The position numbers and the translations under genes are program-made. A DNA stretch of 64,000 nt from Acidomonas methanolica (GTDB lineage: Bacteria; Pseudomonadota; Alphaproteobacteria; Acetobacterales; Acetobacteraceae). Shown here one piece after another: positions 54,158 through 64,000 of the stretch (positions are counted from its first letter, which is position 1; every line of letters begins with the position of its first letter). The notes beneath the pieces are model-generated. The model saw only the letters and a list, made by a program, of their open reading frames with translations, made no database searches and had not been told where the DNA came from. The DNA lies in NCBI RefSeq assembly GCF_004346035.1, contig NZ_SLZN01000007.1:62001-126000 (forward strand). Direction: 5' to 3'.

Positions 54158-55050
54158 TCAGGGAAGCACGAGGACGCCGGAATGCTTGGCCTTTTCCTCG
54201 GGTTCGACATGGATGTGGATGAGCGCGCGGCCAAGCTGGCGGCGCAGGGCGTGCTCGACCCGATCACAGATCGTGTGAGCGTCCTGGACGGTCATCGCGC
54301 CGGGAACGACGAGATGGAACTCGATGAAGCTGGTGTCGGCGGCGCGGCGGAAGCGGAGATCATGCGCCTCGATCGCGCCCTCCGCCGTCTCGGCGATCAC
54401 GGCGCGGACCAGCTCGACCGTCTCGGCGTCGGGCGCCTCGTCCATCAACCCGCCGATGGACTGGCGCGTCATGCCGAACCCCATGCGCAGCACGTTGAAG
54501 GCGACGAGGGCGGAAAGGACGGAGTCGAGTCGCTCCCATCCCGTGAGGGGAATGAGGGCGACTCCGGTGACGAGGGCGACGGTGGTCCAGACATCGGAGA
54601 GGACATGCGTGCCGCTGGCGCTGAGCGCGGGAGAGCGGTGGCGGCGTCCGGCCCGCCGGAGTGTCAGGCCCCAGACGAGATTCACCCCCCCGCGGCGGCG
54701 TTGAGCGCGATGCCCAGCCAGGGCGCGCGCAGGGGATGCGGATCGTGCCAGGCGCGCCAGGCGATGTCGGCAATGCCGATGGCGGTGAGGATGACGAGCA
54801 CGCTCTCCATGACGGCGGAGAGATATTCGGCCTTGCCGTGGCCGTAGGTGTGGTTCTCGTCGGGCGGCCGATCGGCGAAGGACAGCGCCCAGAGCGCCCC
54901 GATGGCGGCGGCGATGTTGATGACCGTCTCCATCGCGTCGGACAGCAGGGCGTCGCTGCCGCTGACGCGCCAGGCGAGATATTTCAGCGCGAAGGCGATG
55001 ACGGCGACCGCGAGCGAGGTGAGGCCGAGGCGGTTCTTGGAACTGCTCAT
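54158..55050 (-). pseudogene. Cation diffusion facilitator, frameshifted at a G7 tract
   Basis: Two frames make one CDF protein. The first (54682-55050, 122 residues) has MSSSKNRLGLTSLAVAVIAF, LLSDAMETVINIAAA with the metal Asp/Glu, and HTYGHGKAEYLSAVMES, and stops at TGA after GIALNAAAGG. The second (from GTG 54685 to 54158) continues NLVWGLTLRRAGRRH, SASGTHVLSDVWTTVAL and the cytoplasmic domain. Adding one G to the run at 54685-54691 would join them. The heptamer G GGG GGG next to the stop would also allow a -1 slip. Loss of function, phase variation, slippage or a read error remain open. Confidence 0.8.
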
Positions 55051-55068
55051 GGGGAACTGCTCATGGGG
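55041..55068. repeat. 14-bp tandem duplication at CDF start
   Basis: AACTGCTCATGGGG twice in a row. It copies the start ATG: the upstream copy starts a five-codon frame (MSSSP) overlapping the stop of the previous gene, the downstream copy is the start in use. Confidence 0.9.
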
Positions 55069-56113
55069 AGCCGTTCAGGGGGGGGCCGTCCTGAGCGTCG
55101 GCCCGGCCCGGACAGGTCATGTGGGCGGCGCAGGCGGTCCGCTCGATCTGCAACGTGGGATGGTCGATGTCGAAGCGGGCGGCCAGCATCTCGGCGGCCC
55201 TCTTGAGGAGAAAATCCGGCCCTGCGGCCTCTGCTCCGGACACGGGCGCGGGATCGGCGACGATATGGGCCGTCAGCGCGGTCTCCGTGGTGCTGAGCGC
55301 CCAGATATGCAGGTGATGCACGTCGCGCACGCCGTCGAGGCCCAGCAGCGCGGTCGTGACGGCGGCAGGGTCGATCCCGGCGGGCACGGCGTCCAGCGCC
55401 ATGCCCAGCGCGCCGCGCAGGAAGGACCAGGTTCCGGCGATGATGACGGCGGAAACGAACAGGCTGACGAGGGGATCGAGGATCATCCGCCCGGTCAGGG
55501 CGATCGCGATGCCGGTGAGGACGACCGCCAGCGCGAGCAGCGCGTCATAGACCATGTGGAGGAAGGCGCCGCGCACATTCATGTCGTCTTCGCTGCCCCT
55601 CATGAGCAGGAGGGCGGTGCCGCCGTTCACGGCGATGCCGATCGCGGCGACGATGGTGACGGTCCATCCCGCGACGGGAGCGGGATGAAGCAGCCGCAGG
55701 ATCGCCTCCCAGGCGATGCCGCCGGTGACGAGGAGGATGAGAATGGCGTTGCCCAGCGCGGAGAGGATGGTGGAACGCTTGAGCCCGTAGGTGAAGCGGG
55801 CGGAGGGAGAGCGGCGCGCGAGGACGGTGGTGAGCCAGGCCACGCCGAGACCCAGCACGTCGGAGAGGTTGTGGCCGGCATCGGCGAGGAGGGCGAGCGC
55901 ATGGGCGCGCAGGCCCCAGACGACCTCGCCGACGATATAGATCGTGTTGAGCGCCATGCCCACGGCGAAGGCCGCGCCGAAGCGCGCGGGAACGTGATGA
56001 TGGCCATGATGGTGCCCGGACTCGTGCCCGTGATCATGCCCGTGATCGTGACGATGGCCGGGCGCGGGCGGATGATCGTGATCGTGGGTGTGATCGTGGG
56101 GCATGGGCGACAC
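55061..56113 (-). CDS. Cation diffusion facilitator, CzcD/ZitB-like
   Basis: A 350-residue metal/proton antiporter. His-rich N-terminus (HDHTHDHDHPP, HRHDHGHDHGHESGHHHGHH) for metal handling. TM2 carries ADAGHNLSDVLGLGVA, TM5 HMVYDALLALAVV, the H-x3-D pair of zinc transporters. Cytoplasmic domain ends DIDHPTLQIERTACAAH with Cys/His. Exports Zn or related ion. The second CDF gene follows directly. Start at 56113; MPHDHTH four residues on is possible. Confidence 0.93.
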   Translation of the reverse strand: MSPMPHDHTHDHDHPPAPGHRHDHGHDHGHESGHHHGHHHVPARFGAAFAVGMALNTIYIVGEVVWGLRAHALALLADAGHNLSDVLGLGVAWLTTVLARRSPSARFTYGLKRSTILSALGNAILILLVTGGIAWEAILRLLHPAPVAGWTVTIVAAIGIAVNGGTALLLMRGSEDDMNVRGAFLHMVYDALLALAVVLTGIAIALTGRMILDPLVSLFVSAVIIAGTWSFLRGALGMALDAVPAGIDPAAVTTALLGLDGVRDVHHLHIWALSTTETALTAHIVADPAPVSGAEAAGPDFLLKRAAEMLAARFDIDHPTLQIERTACAAHMTCPGRADAQDGPPLNGSP

Positions 56114-56285
56114 TTGCAGCGGCAGGGAGTTGTCCCGGATAGCGCAAGAGACGGGAGGACGCCACCGTCAGGACTCCCTGATGCGCGCCCGGGTTCGCTT
56201 CGCGCGCTCAGGTTGCCCTAATCCGGCCCGGACGATAGCCTGCCCCGGGATTTGGGCCATGTGCCTCATGTCAGGGAAAGTGCCG

Positions 56286-57740
56286 ATGGAACCCTCGATT
56301 TTCGACGCCGTGAATGAAGAGAAGAAGCGTGTTCTTTCGAATTTCGCGACAACTCCCAGGGCCATTGTCGAAAATGACGGGGAGCGGCCCGCGCCGGTCC
56401 ATACATACGCCATCGCCGCCTGCGCGCGATGGGAAACGCCCTATATCGTCGAATGGGTCAATTATCATAGGTCGATCGGATTCGACCATATTTATATCTA
56501 CTCGAATGACGACGACCCGACGGAAATTTACGAGGCCCTGCTGCCGTTCCTGAAGGAAAAGGAACCGTACGTCACCTTCGTCCATTATGGTTTCATCGGC
56601 CTTCAGTATCAGATGTATTTTCATTTCCTCTGGAGATACTCCACGGAGACGGAATACGTCATGTTTCTGGACGTGGACGAATTCCTGTGCCTCAAGGGCG
56701 TCGATCATATCGGCCGCTTCATGCGCGATTTTCGCGCCTGGGACGCGGTCTATTTCAACTGGTGCTGCTTCGGAAATAACGGACACAGAACACGCCCCGG
56801 CGGAAGCGTTCTGCGGAATTACACACGGCGGGAAATCGGCGCCAGCCCGCTCACGAAAGTCCTCGTCAAGACGGAAAAGATCGGCTATGCGGATTTCTAC
56901 GTAAGAAACGACATCCCCATCAATCACGATCCCTTTTCCCTGAATAAATCCATCAAGGCGTGCAATGTCATCTATGACGACATGACGGATTACTACACGA
57001 ATTTTGCCGAATCCGCCTGGGCGCTCCTGAACACGGATGACAGACGGACGAGACTCGCCGATAAGGCGTTCATCGCCCATTACAACATCAAATCGGAGGA
57101 AGATTTCGATTTGCGCGTGAAGCGCAGTCTCTCGGGGTGTTTCGCCTCGCAGTCGATCTGGGGCGACCTGTCTTCCGACGAGCGGCAGAATTTCATCCGC
57201 CTCACCAATGAGGTGGAGGACACGTATCTGGCCGATTACTGGTCGCGGATCCTCGCCCAGGGCTGGCGCGCGGCGCTCTTTCCCCCGTCGCGCTGGTCCA
57301 ATCTGTGCCGGATCGCCCTCAGGGTCACGCAGTCCTCCACGATTCACGATCGCACCACGGACGAGGACGCGCGCGCCCTGATCAACGGCGCGATTTGCGG
57401 CAAGGCGCAGAACCATACGGCGTTGGAAGACAATCCCTGGTGGATGATCGATTTCGGCCAGACCTGCTTCGTGCATGAGATGCGGCTGTTCAACAGGCTG
57501 GACGACGCGCTGGATCGCATGGCGAATTTCCGGCTGGAAGCATCGCCGGACGGCGAGAAATGGTTCGCCATCATGATCAAGAACGATTCCCTCGTGTTCG
57601 GCGGTGCGGACGGTTCCCCCTATGTCTGGCTCAATGTCACCGGAATCCGGGCGCGCTGCGTGCGCCTCACCATTCCGGGACGATCCTGCCTGCATTTCGA
57701 CCAGATCGAATTTTACGGCAGGATCGCAAGCGACGCCTGA
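56286..57740 (+). CDS. Glycosyltransferase (family 92 / GT2-like) with discoidin-type C-domain
   Basis: A 484-residue protein starting MEPSIFDAVNEEKKRVLS with GGGAAAG upstream. The transferase half (about 45-300) has ETPYIVEWVNYHRSIGFDHI, YSNDDD, and YVMFLDVDEFLCL with Asp-Val-Asp near residue 129, then HYNIKSEEDF. The last 130 residues (about 355-484) look like an F5/8 type C domain: WWMIDFGQTCFVHEMRLFNR, FRLEASPDGEKWFAI, FDQIEFYGR. This fusion suggests sugar binding of its acceptor. Codon use is less GC-rich than neighbours, possible transfer. Confidence 0.8.
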   Translation: MEPSIFDAVNEEKKRVLSNFATTPRAIVENDGERPAPVHTYAIAACARWETPYIVEWVNYHRSIGFDHIYIYSNDDDPTEIYEALLPFLKEKEPYVTFVHYGFIGLQYQMYFHFLWRYSTETEYVMFLDVDEFLCLKGVDHIGRFMRDFRAWDAVYFNWCCFGNNGHRTRPGGSVLRNYTRREIGASPLTKVLVKTEKIGYADFYVRNDIPINHDPFSLNKSIKACNVIYDDMTDYYTNFAESAWALLNTDDRRTRLADKAFIAHYNIKSEEDFDLRVKRSLSGCFASQSIWGDLSSDERQNFIRLTNEVEDTYLADYWSRILAQGWRAALFPPSRWSNLCRIALRVTQSSTIHDRTTDEDARALINGAICGKAQNHTALEDNPWWMIDFGQTCFVHEMRLFNRLDDALDRMANFRLEASPDGEKWFAIMIKNDSLVFGGADGSPYVWLNVTGIRARCVRLTIPGRSCLHFDQIEFYGRIASDA

Positions 57741-57897
57741 GCGCGCGGGCTTTACGCTGGGAGATTCCTAAAGTATCTGTAATCAGCAGGCGATGGCGAC
57801 ATCTGCCACGCACCGCCGTTTTTCTGCGCTAACGCCTTGTTTCGGCCCCGATCTGCGCCTATGGCTGCGCGGAGGTTACACCACAAAGAGGAATGAC

Positions 57898-58173
57898 ATG
57901 AAGTCCACCGATTTGATCGACCGCATCGCCACAGCCACCGGCAGCACCAAGGCTGACGCCAAGACTGCTCTGGACACGGTGTTCAGCAGCATCGTCGAAG
58001 CCGCCGTGAAGGGCGATGAGGTTTCGATTCCGGGCTTCGGCAAGTTCGAGGTTCGTGAGACGGCCGCGCGCCAGGGCCGCAACCCCCGCACAGGCGAGAC
58101 GATCGAGATCGCCGCGTCGAAGAAGCTGGCCTTCTCGCCGGCCAAGCACGTCAAGGACGCGCTGGCGAAGTAA
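57898..58173 (+). CDS. hup: DNA-binding protein HU
   Basis: A 91-residue nucleoid protein starting MKSTDLIDRIATATGSTKAD after GAGG. Core IPGFGKFEVRETAARQGRNP then RTGETIEIAASKKLAFSPAK, with the Pro at the tip of the DNA-bending arm. Ends HVKDALAK. Standalone unit; the 157-base gap before it probably has its promoter. Typical length of HU-beta. Confidence 0.95.
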   Translation: MKSTDLIDRIATATGSTKADAKTALDTVFSSIVEAAVKGDEVSIPGFGKFEVRETAARQGRNPRTGETIEIAASKKLAFSPAKHVKDALAK

Positions 58174-58228
58174 CCGGCACGGGGCGCGTGTCATCACGCA
58201 CGACGCCCCACCCGAAGCCTCCGACGCC

Positions 58229-58269
58229 AACCAAAAGACGTTTTCTGGTTCTTTTTTCCAAAAAAGAAC
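58229..58269 (-). repeat. Composite intergenic repeat, module B only
   Basis: AAAAGACGTTTTCTG then the stem GTTCTTTTTT / AAAAAAGAAC with CC loop. It lies 50 bases after hup and ends four bases from the stop of the convergent gene, where it may act as a two-way end signal. Confidence 0.75.
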
Positions 58270-58273
58270 GAGT

Positions 58274-58741
58274 TCAGAGATCCACCCCCGCCACGATCGC
58301 GGCGATCGCCTCCATCATCTCCCGCTCCGCATCGCCGAAGCGCGCCTTGCGCGGGCTATCCACATCCAGCACGCCCACGAGGCGCTCGCCGGCAATGACC
58401 GGAACGACGATCTCCGAGGCGGAGGCGGCGTCACACGCGATATGGCCGGGAAAGGCGTGGACGTCCTCGACCACGATCGTCTCGCGCCGCGCCGCCGCCG
58501 TGCCGCAGACGCCGCGCCCGAGCGGGATGCGTGTGCAGGCGAGGCGGCCCTGGAACGGGCCGAGAACGAGTTCGCCCTCCTTGAAGAGATAGAACCCGGC
58601 CCAGTTCAGATCGGGAAGCGCCTCGTAGATCATCGCGGACACATTCGCCATGGTGGCGATCAGGTCCCGCTCGCTCCCGACCACCGAGCCGATGGCGGCG
58701 ACGAGGTCCTCAGGCGCGAGACGTTCGGAAGGCGCGCTCAC
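58274..58741 (-). CDS. msrC: Free methionine-(R)-sulfoxide reductase
   Basis: A 155-residue GAF-fold enzyme (YebR/fRMsr). Hallmarks: NWAGFYLFKEGELVLGPF, FQGRLACTRIPLGRGVCGTA and FPGHIACDAASASEIVVPV. The three Cys (CTRI, GVCG, IACD) are the resolving and catalytic ones. Reduces free Met sulfoxide in the cytosol, part of oxidative repair. It lies 4 bases from the SQR-like gene upstream, likely one unit with it. Confidence 0.9.
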   Translation of the reverse strand: MSAPSERLAPEDLVAAIGSVVGSERDLIATMANVSAMIYEALPDLNWAGFYLFKEGELVLGPFQGRLACTRIPLGRGVCGTAAARRETIVVEDVHAFPGHIACDAASASEIVVPVIAGERLVGVLDVDSPRKARFGDAEREMMEAIAAIVAGVDL

Positions 58742-58745
58742 CAGC

Positions 58746-60359
<1,614 letters not shown>

Positions 60360-60494
60360 GGCGGTCCTGATGTCTTCCGTGGCCGGGTCGCGCGCCAGAG
60401 CAGTGTCGCGCCGGGCCGGAGGGTAACTCCCGCCCGGCGGGGAAGCAACCGCGCGATGGCGCCGACGGGAGTCCCCGGGCCGTTCGGGAGTGTT

Positions 60495-60530
60495 CTTCTT
60501 TTTCTGAAGAAAAAGAAGCAAAAAGACTTT
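60495..60530 (+). repeat. Composite intergenic repeat, module A only
   Basis: CTTCTTTTTCT / GAAGAAAAAG stem and CAAAAAGACTTTT. It abuts the 175-bp tandem repeat that follows. Confidence 0.8.
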
Positions 60531-60540
60531 TAAAAGAAAG

Positions 60541-60879
60541 TGTTTCAGAAATCGCGACTCACGCCGATCAGGGCTCTGCCCTTCACCCCATGAATTTCAA
60601 CAAATTCAATTAAAGGGTTTCCAAAGGGCGACCGCCCTTTGGCAGGGTCCGGGGCAGAGCCCCGGAAGCGTCGCCTTCATGATACAACAACTTTCGAGAC
60701 AGCCTTTATAGAGAGTGTTTCAGAAATCGCGACCCACGCCGATCAGGGCTCTGCCCTTCCCCCCATGAATTTCAACAAATTCAATTAAAGGGTTTCCAAA
60801 GGGCGACCGCCCTTTGGCGGGGTCCGGGGCAGAGCCCCGGCAGCGCCGCCCCCATGACCCAACGACTTTCGAGACAGCC
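60541..60879. repeat. 175-bp unit in two tandem copies
   Basis: Copies at 60541-60704 and 60716-60879, offset 175, differing by scattered single bases. Each begins TGTTTCAGAAATCGCGAC and ends CTTTCGAGACAGCC. Each holds palindromes AAAGGGCGACCGCCCTTT and GGGGCAGAGCCCC, and GGGCTCTGCCC. The type with CCGGGGCAGAGCCCCGG is found between genes in many acetic acid bacteria. No gene in this 390-base gap. Confidence 0.92.
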
Positions 60880-60920
60880 GCCAAGGGTTTGGCGACGGCG
60901 CCCGACGTTTTTGGGAGCGT

Positions 60921-62102
60921 TCAGCCGAAAGCGGCGCGCAGGCGGATGAGAGCGTCCTGCAGCACGTCGTGCCTTTTGCAGAAGGCGAAGCGGATGAGGT
61001 TGCGCGGCGGTTCCGGCCCGTCAGGGGCGTAGAAGGCGGAAACCGGGATGGCGGCGACGCCCGCCTGCCTGACCATATCGCGGCAGAAGGTCACATCGTC
61101 GCGGCCGTTCGCATGGCGGGAAATATCGGTCACGAGGAAATAGCTGCCGTCGGCGGGAAGGGTCGGGAAGCCGAGACCATGCAGGCCATCCGCCAGCAGA
61201 TCGCGCCTGGCGCGCAATTCCTCCGCCAGCGCCCGGAAGTAGCTCTCGCCCAGTCCCAACCCTACGGCGACGGCGCGCTGGAGGTTGGGCGCGGTGGAGA
61301 AGACGAGGATCTGATGCGCCTTGGCGACGAGGGCGGCGAGCGGAGCCGGAGCGGTGACGTAGCCGACCTTCCATCCGGTAAGAGAGAAACTCTTGCCCGC
61401 ACTGCCGATCCGCATGCAGCGCTCGCGCATCTCCGGCAGCGTCATCAGCGGGATGTGCTTCACGCCGAAGGTGAGATGCTCATACACCTCGTCGCAGATG
61501 GCATAGGCATCGAACGCCGTCACCAGCCCGGCGATGAGGCCGAGTTCCTCGCGGGTGAAGACCTTGCCGCTGGGGTTCATCGGCGAGTTGAGCAGGATCG
61601 CCTTGGTGCGGGGACCGAAAGCGGCGCGCAACTCGGCGGGATCGAGCGACCAGCCGGGCGGATGCAGACGGACGCAGCGAGGCGTCGCGCCGATCATGCG
61701 CAGCACCGGCAGATAGGTGTCATAAAGAGGCTCGATCAGCACCACCTCGTCGCCGGGTTCCACGACGGCCATGAGACAGGCGGCGATGGCTTCCGTCGCG
61801 CCGGAGGTGACGACGACCTCCGTGGCCGGATCGACGGCGAGTCCATAGGACTCCCGATTGCCGCGGGCGACGGCCTCGCGCAGTTCGGGCAGGCCGGTCA
61901 GGGGAGCGTATTGGTTGCGGTCGTCGCCCAAGGCGGCGGCGGCGGCCTCGATGAGTTCCCTCGGCCCTTCGGTATCGGGAAAGCCCTGGCCCAGATTGAT
62001 GGCCCCGTGCTCGGCGGCGAGTTGCGACATGACGGTGAAGATCGTCGTCGGCAGACCGGCGAGATAGGCGTTGGGGGCGGGCATGGCGTGTTTCCGGGGC
62101 AT
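60921..62102 (-). CDS. Aminotransferase, YbdL/KAT-type
   Basis: A 393-residue fold-type-I PLP enzyme. Marks: GAINLGQGFPDTEGPRELIE, YAPLTGLPELREAVA, LLNSPMNPSGKVFTREELGL, AICDEVYEHLTFGV and the PLP Lys in SAGKSFSLTGWKVGYV, end RNLIRFAFCKR. The GQGFPD and FSLTGWKVGY forms match methionine/kynurenine aminotransferases. Start 62102 or MPAPNAYLAGL at 62084. Own unit after the tandem repeat. Probably Met or aromatic transamination. Confidence 0.9.
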   Translation of the reverse strand: MPRKHAMPAPNAYLAGLPTTIFTVMSQLAAEHGAINLGQGFPDTEGPRELIEAAAAALGDDRNQYAPLTGLPELREAVARGNRESYGLAVDPATEVVVTSGATEAIAACLMAVVEPGDEVVLIEPLYDTYLPVLRMIGATPRCVRLHPPGWSLDPAELRAAFGPRTKAILLNSPMNPSGKVFTREELGLIAGLVTAFDAYAICDEVYEHLTFGVKHIPLMTLPEMRERCMRIGSAGKSFSLTGWKVGYVTAPAPLAALVAKAHQILVFSTAPNLQRAVAVGLGLGESYFRALAEELRARRDLLADGLHGLGFPTLPADGSYFLVTDISRHANGRDDVTFCRDMVRQAGVAAIPVSAFYAPDGPEPPRNLIRFAFCKRHDVLQDALIRLRAAFG

Positions 62103-62300
62103 AAGGCGGATGGAACGGGATAAAAAAAGATCGAGAAACAGACAACAAAAAAGGAGAAGAGGGCAGAAGCTGAATTAAAATTAATTCTATCGCGCCCGGC
62201 CGCCTTGTCATCCCCGGCCCATGACGAAGTGTGATCGAGATGTCACATATCGACCCAATCGGGGGTTCTAAAATCCAATTTAATTTGTTGCCGCCGATGC

Positions 62301-62352
62301 ACATAATAGCGTCGAAACATTCCGGATAACGATCCGAACACACCGATTATGT
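62301..62352 (+). promoter_or_regulatory. Nested inverted repeat in leader of TonB receptor
   Basis: ACATAAT (62301-62307) pairs with ATTATGT (62346-62352); inside lies TTCCGGAT-AACG-ATCCGAA. The second arm ends right before ATG 62354. Could be a protein site or an RNA hairpin covering the start. Confidence 0.35.
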
Positions 62353-62365
62353 AATGGTATTTTTC

Positions 62366-64000
62366 ATGACTTACCCGAAACGAACGACCTATCGTCGCGC
62401 GCTGCTGACCTGCGTCACGACGATCGGCTCCTGTGTGTTGCTCCCACCCGTCACGGCGCAGGCCGCGACGTCACATCATAAATCCCGCCATGCGAAAGCG
62501 GCACCGGTCACCGCCACGCCGGCCCCTGCCGCCACGGCGCAGACTTCCACGACCCTTCCTCCCGTCACGACACAGCGCAACGCCGCGGCCCAGGCCTCGA
62601 TCGACAACAGCAGCCCGGAAAGCATCCAGGTCCGGGCCTTGCGCCGCCTGATCCGCGAGAAGGACAGCCCCTCCGCCGTCACCGAACTCGGAGCGAAGCA
62701 GATCTCCGCGAACGGCTCGATGGGCAGCATCGTGACGCTGCTGCGTCAGGCGCCTTCGGTCTATGTCTATCAGCAGGGGCCGGGCAACAACGAGCCGGTC
62801 TTCACCATCCGCGGCACGCGCGGGATGGAAGTCGCGCAGACGCTCGACGGCATTCCGATGCAGGATCTGCTGAACGGCGGATCGGGCAGCTATCTGCAAG
62901 GCATCGCGGGATATTATTTCAATACCGATCAGATCAGCGGCGTTTCGCTCTATCCGGGCGTCGCCTACCCCGATCAGTCCACCTTCGGCACGATCGGCGG
63001 CACGGTGGCCTACAAGTCGATGCGGCCTTCGACGAAGCGGGGGCTCGACGTGTTCGGCGGGGTCGGATCATTCGGCACCTGGAAGGAAGGATTCAAGGTC
63101 GATTCCGGCGGTCTGGACGGCGCGCTCGGCCGCGGCGTCGATGCGCCACGCCTGATGCTGCAATATTCCAACATGCAGACGAAGGGCTATATCGAGAACA
63201 CGCCTGCGCGCTTCAACTCGATGGAGGCGGCGTTCGACAAGCCGTATGATTCGGGCCAGTCGATGTTCCAGGCCACCGTGCTCTACAACACGGGCAGCTC
63301 GAACTACATTCCGGAGCCGATTCCGAGCATCTATCAGCAGAAATACGGAAATTACTTCAATTACCCCAAGAGCGAGCAATACGCCTATACGCGTAACGAT
63401 TATTTCACGATCATGCTGAAGAACGACACCTATATCAACGACTATATTTCCGTCGGTCTTTCCGGATTCTATCGTTACAACAACAGCTATTCCGATTATT
63501 ACAGCAACATCAACACCTTCGCCCCGGCCGGGCAGTGGCCGGCCTATTCCATGAACGGGGTGACGCTGTTCAACCAGACGCTTGCAAATTTCGCCTATCA
63601 GCAGGTTTACGGCTACGGCAACCCCTATTACCAGCCCGGCGTCGTCACTTATGACGGCAACGCGCTCTACAACAACACCTCATCCTGCCCCTCGTCCTAT
63701 GTGGCGCAATATGCGGGCGCCCCCACGCCGTGCGGATATAACTCGGAACAACAATATATTCACACGAATACTTACGGAATCCAGCCGCGCATCTCGATCA
63801 CGCCGCCGGATATTTTCGGCATCCGCAACACCATTCACGTCGGCGCGCTGATCGCCCGCGAAACGCAGAACAATCTGGCCAGCTATGCGGGCGTCACACC
63901 CTATATCCCGCATGACGAGCAGAACCGGATTCCCGGCTATGGCGGCACCTTCCGCAATATCTATTCCGGATATGCGCAGGATCGTATCGATCTGCTGCAT
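62366..64000 (+). CDS. TonB-dependent receptor, 3' end cut by window edge
   Basis: Open to the window end for 545 codons from ATG 62366 (in-frame ATG at 62354 adds four residues). Signal MTYPKRTTYRRALLTCVTTI and cut after TAQA; a Thr/Ala/Pro-rich spacer; plug with SIVTLLRQAPSVYVYQQGPG and FTIRGTRGMEVAQTLDGIPM, YPGVAYPDQSTFGTIGG; barrel strands rich in Tyr/Asn after 200. TonB box is not clear. Plug form differs from the FpvA-like receptor at 33.5 kb, so a different substrate (chelate, vitamin or glycan) is likely. Confidence 0.9.
   Translation, partial: MTYPKRTTYRRALLTCVTTIGSCVLLPPVTAQAATSHHKSRHAKAAPVTATPAPAATAQTSTTLPPVTTQRNAAAQASIDNSSPESIQVRALRRLIREKDSPSAVTELGAKQISANGSMGSIVTLLRQAPSVYVYQQGPGNNEPVFTIRGTRGMEVAQTLDGIPMQDLLNGGSGSYLQGIAGYYFNTDQISGVSLYPGVAYPDQSTFGTIGGTVAYKSMRPSTKRGLDVFGGVGSFGTWKEGFKVDSGGLDGALGRGVDAPRLMLQYSNMQTKGYIENTPARFNSMEAAFDKPYDSGQSMFQATVLYNTGSSNYIPEPIPSIYQQKYGNYFNYPKSEQYAYTRNDYFTIMLKNDTYINDYISVGLSGFYRYNNSYSDYYSNINTFAPAGQWPAYSMNGVTLFNQTLANFAYQQVYGYGNPYYQPGVVTYDGNALYNNTSSCPSSYVAQYAGAPTPCGYNSEQQYIHTNTYGIQPRISITPPDIFGIRNTIHVGALIARETQNNLASYAGVTPYIPHDEQNRIPGYGGTFRNIYSGYAQDRIDLLH

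Noticed and set aside
58174-58228. Terminator after hup (GGGGCGCGTG / CACGCACGACGCCCC)
   Set aside because: Arms pair imperfectly and no T run follows; not listed as a terminator.

Overview
The window is high-GC (third codon positions almost all G or C) alphaproteobacterial chromosome. Gene content points to an acetic acid bacterium (Acetobacteraceae): ChvG/ChvI-type two-component pair, UrcA-family protein, accD-folC and trpBA modules, B12-controlled metE, many TonB receptors, and the intergenic repeat families typical of this group. I would not go below family level from sequence alone.

Positions 1-18.9 kb are the right part of a compact contractile-tail (Mu/P2-type) prophage. Nearly all of it reads leftward: regulators, small and large terminase, portal, scaffold, capsid, connector-type proteins, sheath, tube, tail-assembly chaperone with a -1 frameshift extension, a broken tail gene, hub and baseplate genes (D, X, V, W, J-like), then tail genes running off the left edge. 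At the right end sits a divergent XRE repressor with operator copies ATGGC-N5-GCCAT. The protein just upstream of the late operon is followed by a promoter and then at once by a strong terminator, which is the layout of a lambda Q-type antitermination switch. No integrase, transposase, replication or lysis gene is seen inside the window.

From 19.3 kb the chromosome is ordinary host DNA: a three-gene RND efflux operon (19.3-25.3), ComEC (25.4-27.4, minus), a DXD glycosyltransferase, LysE exporter plus aminotransferase (minus), a small membrane protein, accD-folC (minus), a siderophore TonB receptor with a Fur-like box, an HdeD-like protein, grpE-dnaK-dnaJ, a secreted protein of unknown role, trpB-trpA, chvI-chvG, urcA, an ArsR-methyltransferase fusion divergent from a cobalamin riboswitch and metE, adenine deaminase, a ClC channel, two cation diffusion facilitators (one frameshifted at a G7 tract), a family-92-like glycosyltransferase, HU, free-methionine-sulfoxide reductase, a DUF442-SQR fusion, a KAT/YbdL-type aminotransferase, and the start of a second TonB receptor at the right edge.

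Two repeat families stand out. One is a composite ~120-bp element made of three inverted repeats; ten full or partial copies lie between genes of both prophage and host and create false N-terminal extensions. The other is a 175-bp unit present as two tandem copies at 60.5-60.9 kb. Short tandem duplications (38, 14 and 13 bp) recur, and one of them breaks a tail gene. The best leads for new biology are the prophage switch region (17.5-19.1 kb), the chaperone frameshift, and the composite repeat.
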